Shown: piece by piece, positions 61,171 to 61,484 of the stretch
Layout of the letters: every line of letters starts with the position of its first letter
Numbering within the stretch: position 1 is the stretch's first letter
Origin: Bryobacter sp. CoA8 C33
Lineage (GTDB): Bacteria > Acidobacteriota > Terriglobia > Bryobacterales > Bryobacteraceae
Assembly: GCA_019931185.1 (NCBI GenBank)
Contig: JAINDK010000081.1
Coordinates: 1 to 61,484 of the forward strand
DNA: 61,484 nucleotides
Reading direction: 5' to 3'
Position numbers and translations under genes: made by a program
Notes under the pieces: generated by a model
What the model was told of the DNA's origin: nothing
Database searches by the model: none
Seen by the model: only the letters and a program-made list of their open reading frames with translations

Positions 61171-61484
61171 AGCCATACTTGCTCGAGCCTGACCTGCCCC
61201 AATCTGCTGCTGCATCCTTCCTGTTCTGCTGGCTCCAATCGAATTCTCTCAAGCAAGCTTGATCCGGGAGGAGATTGCGCTCGCTCCTTGCCGCCGCGCC
61301 ATCGACGGGTGGCGCGTCTGCAAATAATCGACACACTCCAGGAACTGGTTAAACAAAAACAAAAAAATATCTCCCCTCCCCTCAATCACTTACGCCCCCA
61401 ACCCCGGCGCCCCCCTCCCCCCCCCGTGGCACTCCCTTTAATCCAGGCCCAAACCCCATCCCCATTCGGAAAGGAGTTTCCCCC
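61171..61484. other. Window end, no gene recognised
   Basis: About 310 bp after the GIY-YIG gene. An A-rich run (61353-61368) and the return of strong C-bias from about 61370 mark the probable right edge of the accessory segment. No promoter, repeat or gene could be supported. Confidence 0.4.

Noticed and set aside
1-61484. tRNA, rRNA or CRISPR array
   Set aside because: Intergenic regions were read for TpsiC-like arms, rRNA core motifs and regularly spaced repeats; none was found, though a tRNA scan would be more sensitive.

Overview
The window is chromosomal DNA from a GC-rich bacterium, most likely an Acidobacteriota member of the Solibacter/Bryobacter group. The evidence is a secreted protein with the TIGR03437-type domain typical of Solibacter (33395-35041), a YVTN-like secreted partner, a small SRP RNA upstream of dnaX-ybaB-recR, and many secreted or DedA-type proteins. 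The + strand is strikingly C-rich and G-poor in the native backbone whichever strand carries the gene. Plus-strand genes therefore end codons in C and minus-strand genes in G. The segments that break this skew are mostly the accessory or mobile ones.

Layout. 30-8161: a minus-strand set (secreted DUF4412-like protein, MFS transporter, HerA-like ATPase), a small zinc ribbon, an APC permease and the CCA-adding enzyme. 8501-13883: PIG-L deacetylase/SDR operon divergent from an ECF-type Co/Ni transporter (CbiMN-Q-O). 13858-19655: the complete four-gene ligase-associated DNA repair operon (MBL exonuclease, ATP-dependent ligase, Lhr-like helicase, PdeM phosphoesterase). 19760-23416: SelL-like redox protein, site-2 protease, FAD oxidoreductase and a membrane protein. 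23426-25757: orphan fliM divergent from mtaB, which has no ATG/GTG/TTG start. 25754-30102: SRP RNA, dnaX, ybaB and recR, plus a DUF262/DUF1524 defence-type nuclease gene appended directly to recR. 30144-36188: carbonic anhydrase/SulP pair, the two secreted Solibacter-type proteins and ychF.

36190-39735 is an accessory island of toxin-antitoxin modules and their wrecks: hicBA, a ribbon-helix-helix-like antitoxin relic, an S41 peptidase tail, DUF433/DUF5615 and a broken yefM with its operator, followed by VOC and AraC genes. 40170-43104 holds RNase T2, a phzF broken by two compensating single-base indels, and a secreted protein of unknown function. 43105-43860 is a long non-coding stretch with a rod-shaped, terminator-ended small RNA (6S-like in shape) and a promoter with MerR-type geometry. 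43859-49109 has a Cys-rich small protein, an esterase, DUF2809, a truncated hypothetical and a two-gene phage-structural-like cassette with its own AT-rich promoter. 49117-57376 is housekeeping again: SAM hydrolase, Fpg, Sua5, aldo-keto reductase and DedA-rhodanese, divergent from metF; then cysteine desulfurase, mnmA and an LpxL-type acyltransferase. 57480-61484 has a hybrid histidine kinase, a VanZ-like protein, fused relics of IS91 and ISL3 transposases, and a GIY-YIG/T5orf172 protein.

Recurring functional themes are DNA repair (ligase operon, RecR, Fpg), tRNA modification (Cca, MtaB, Sua5, MnmA with its desulfurase) and inorganic carbon handling. No rRNA, tRNA or CRISPR array was seen. 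All product names come from reading motifs; no database search was run.
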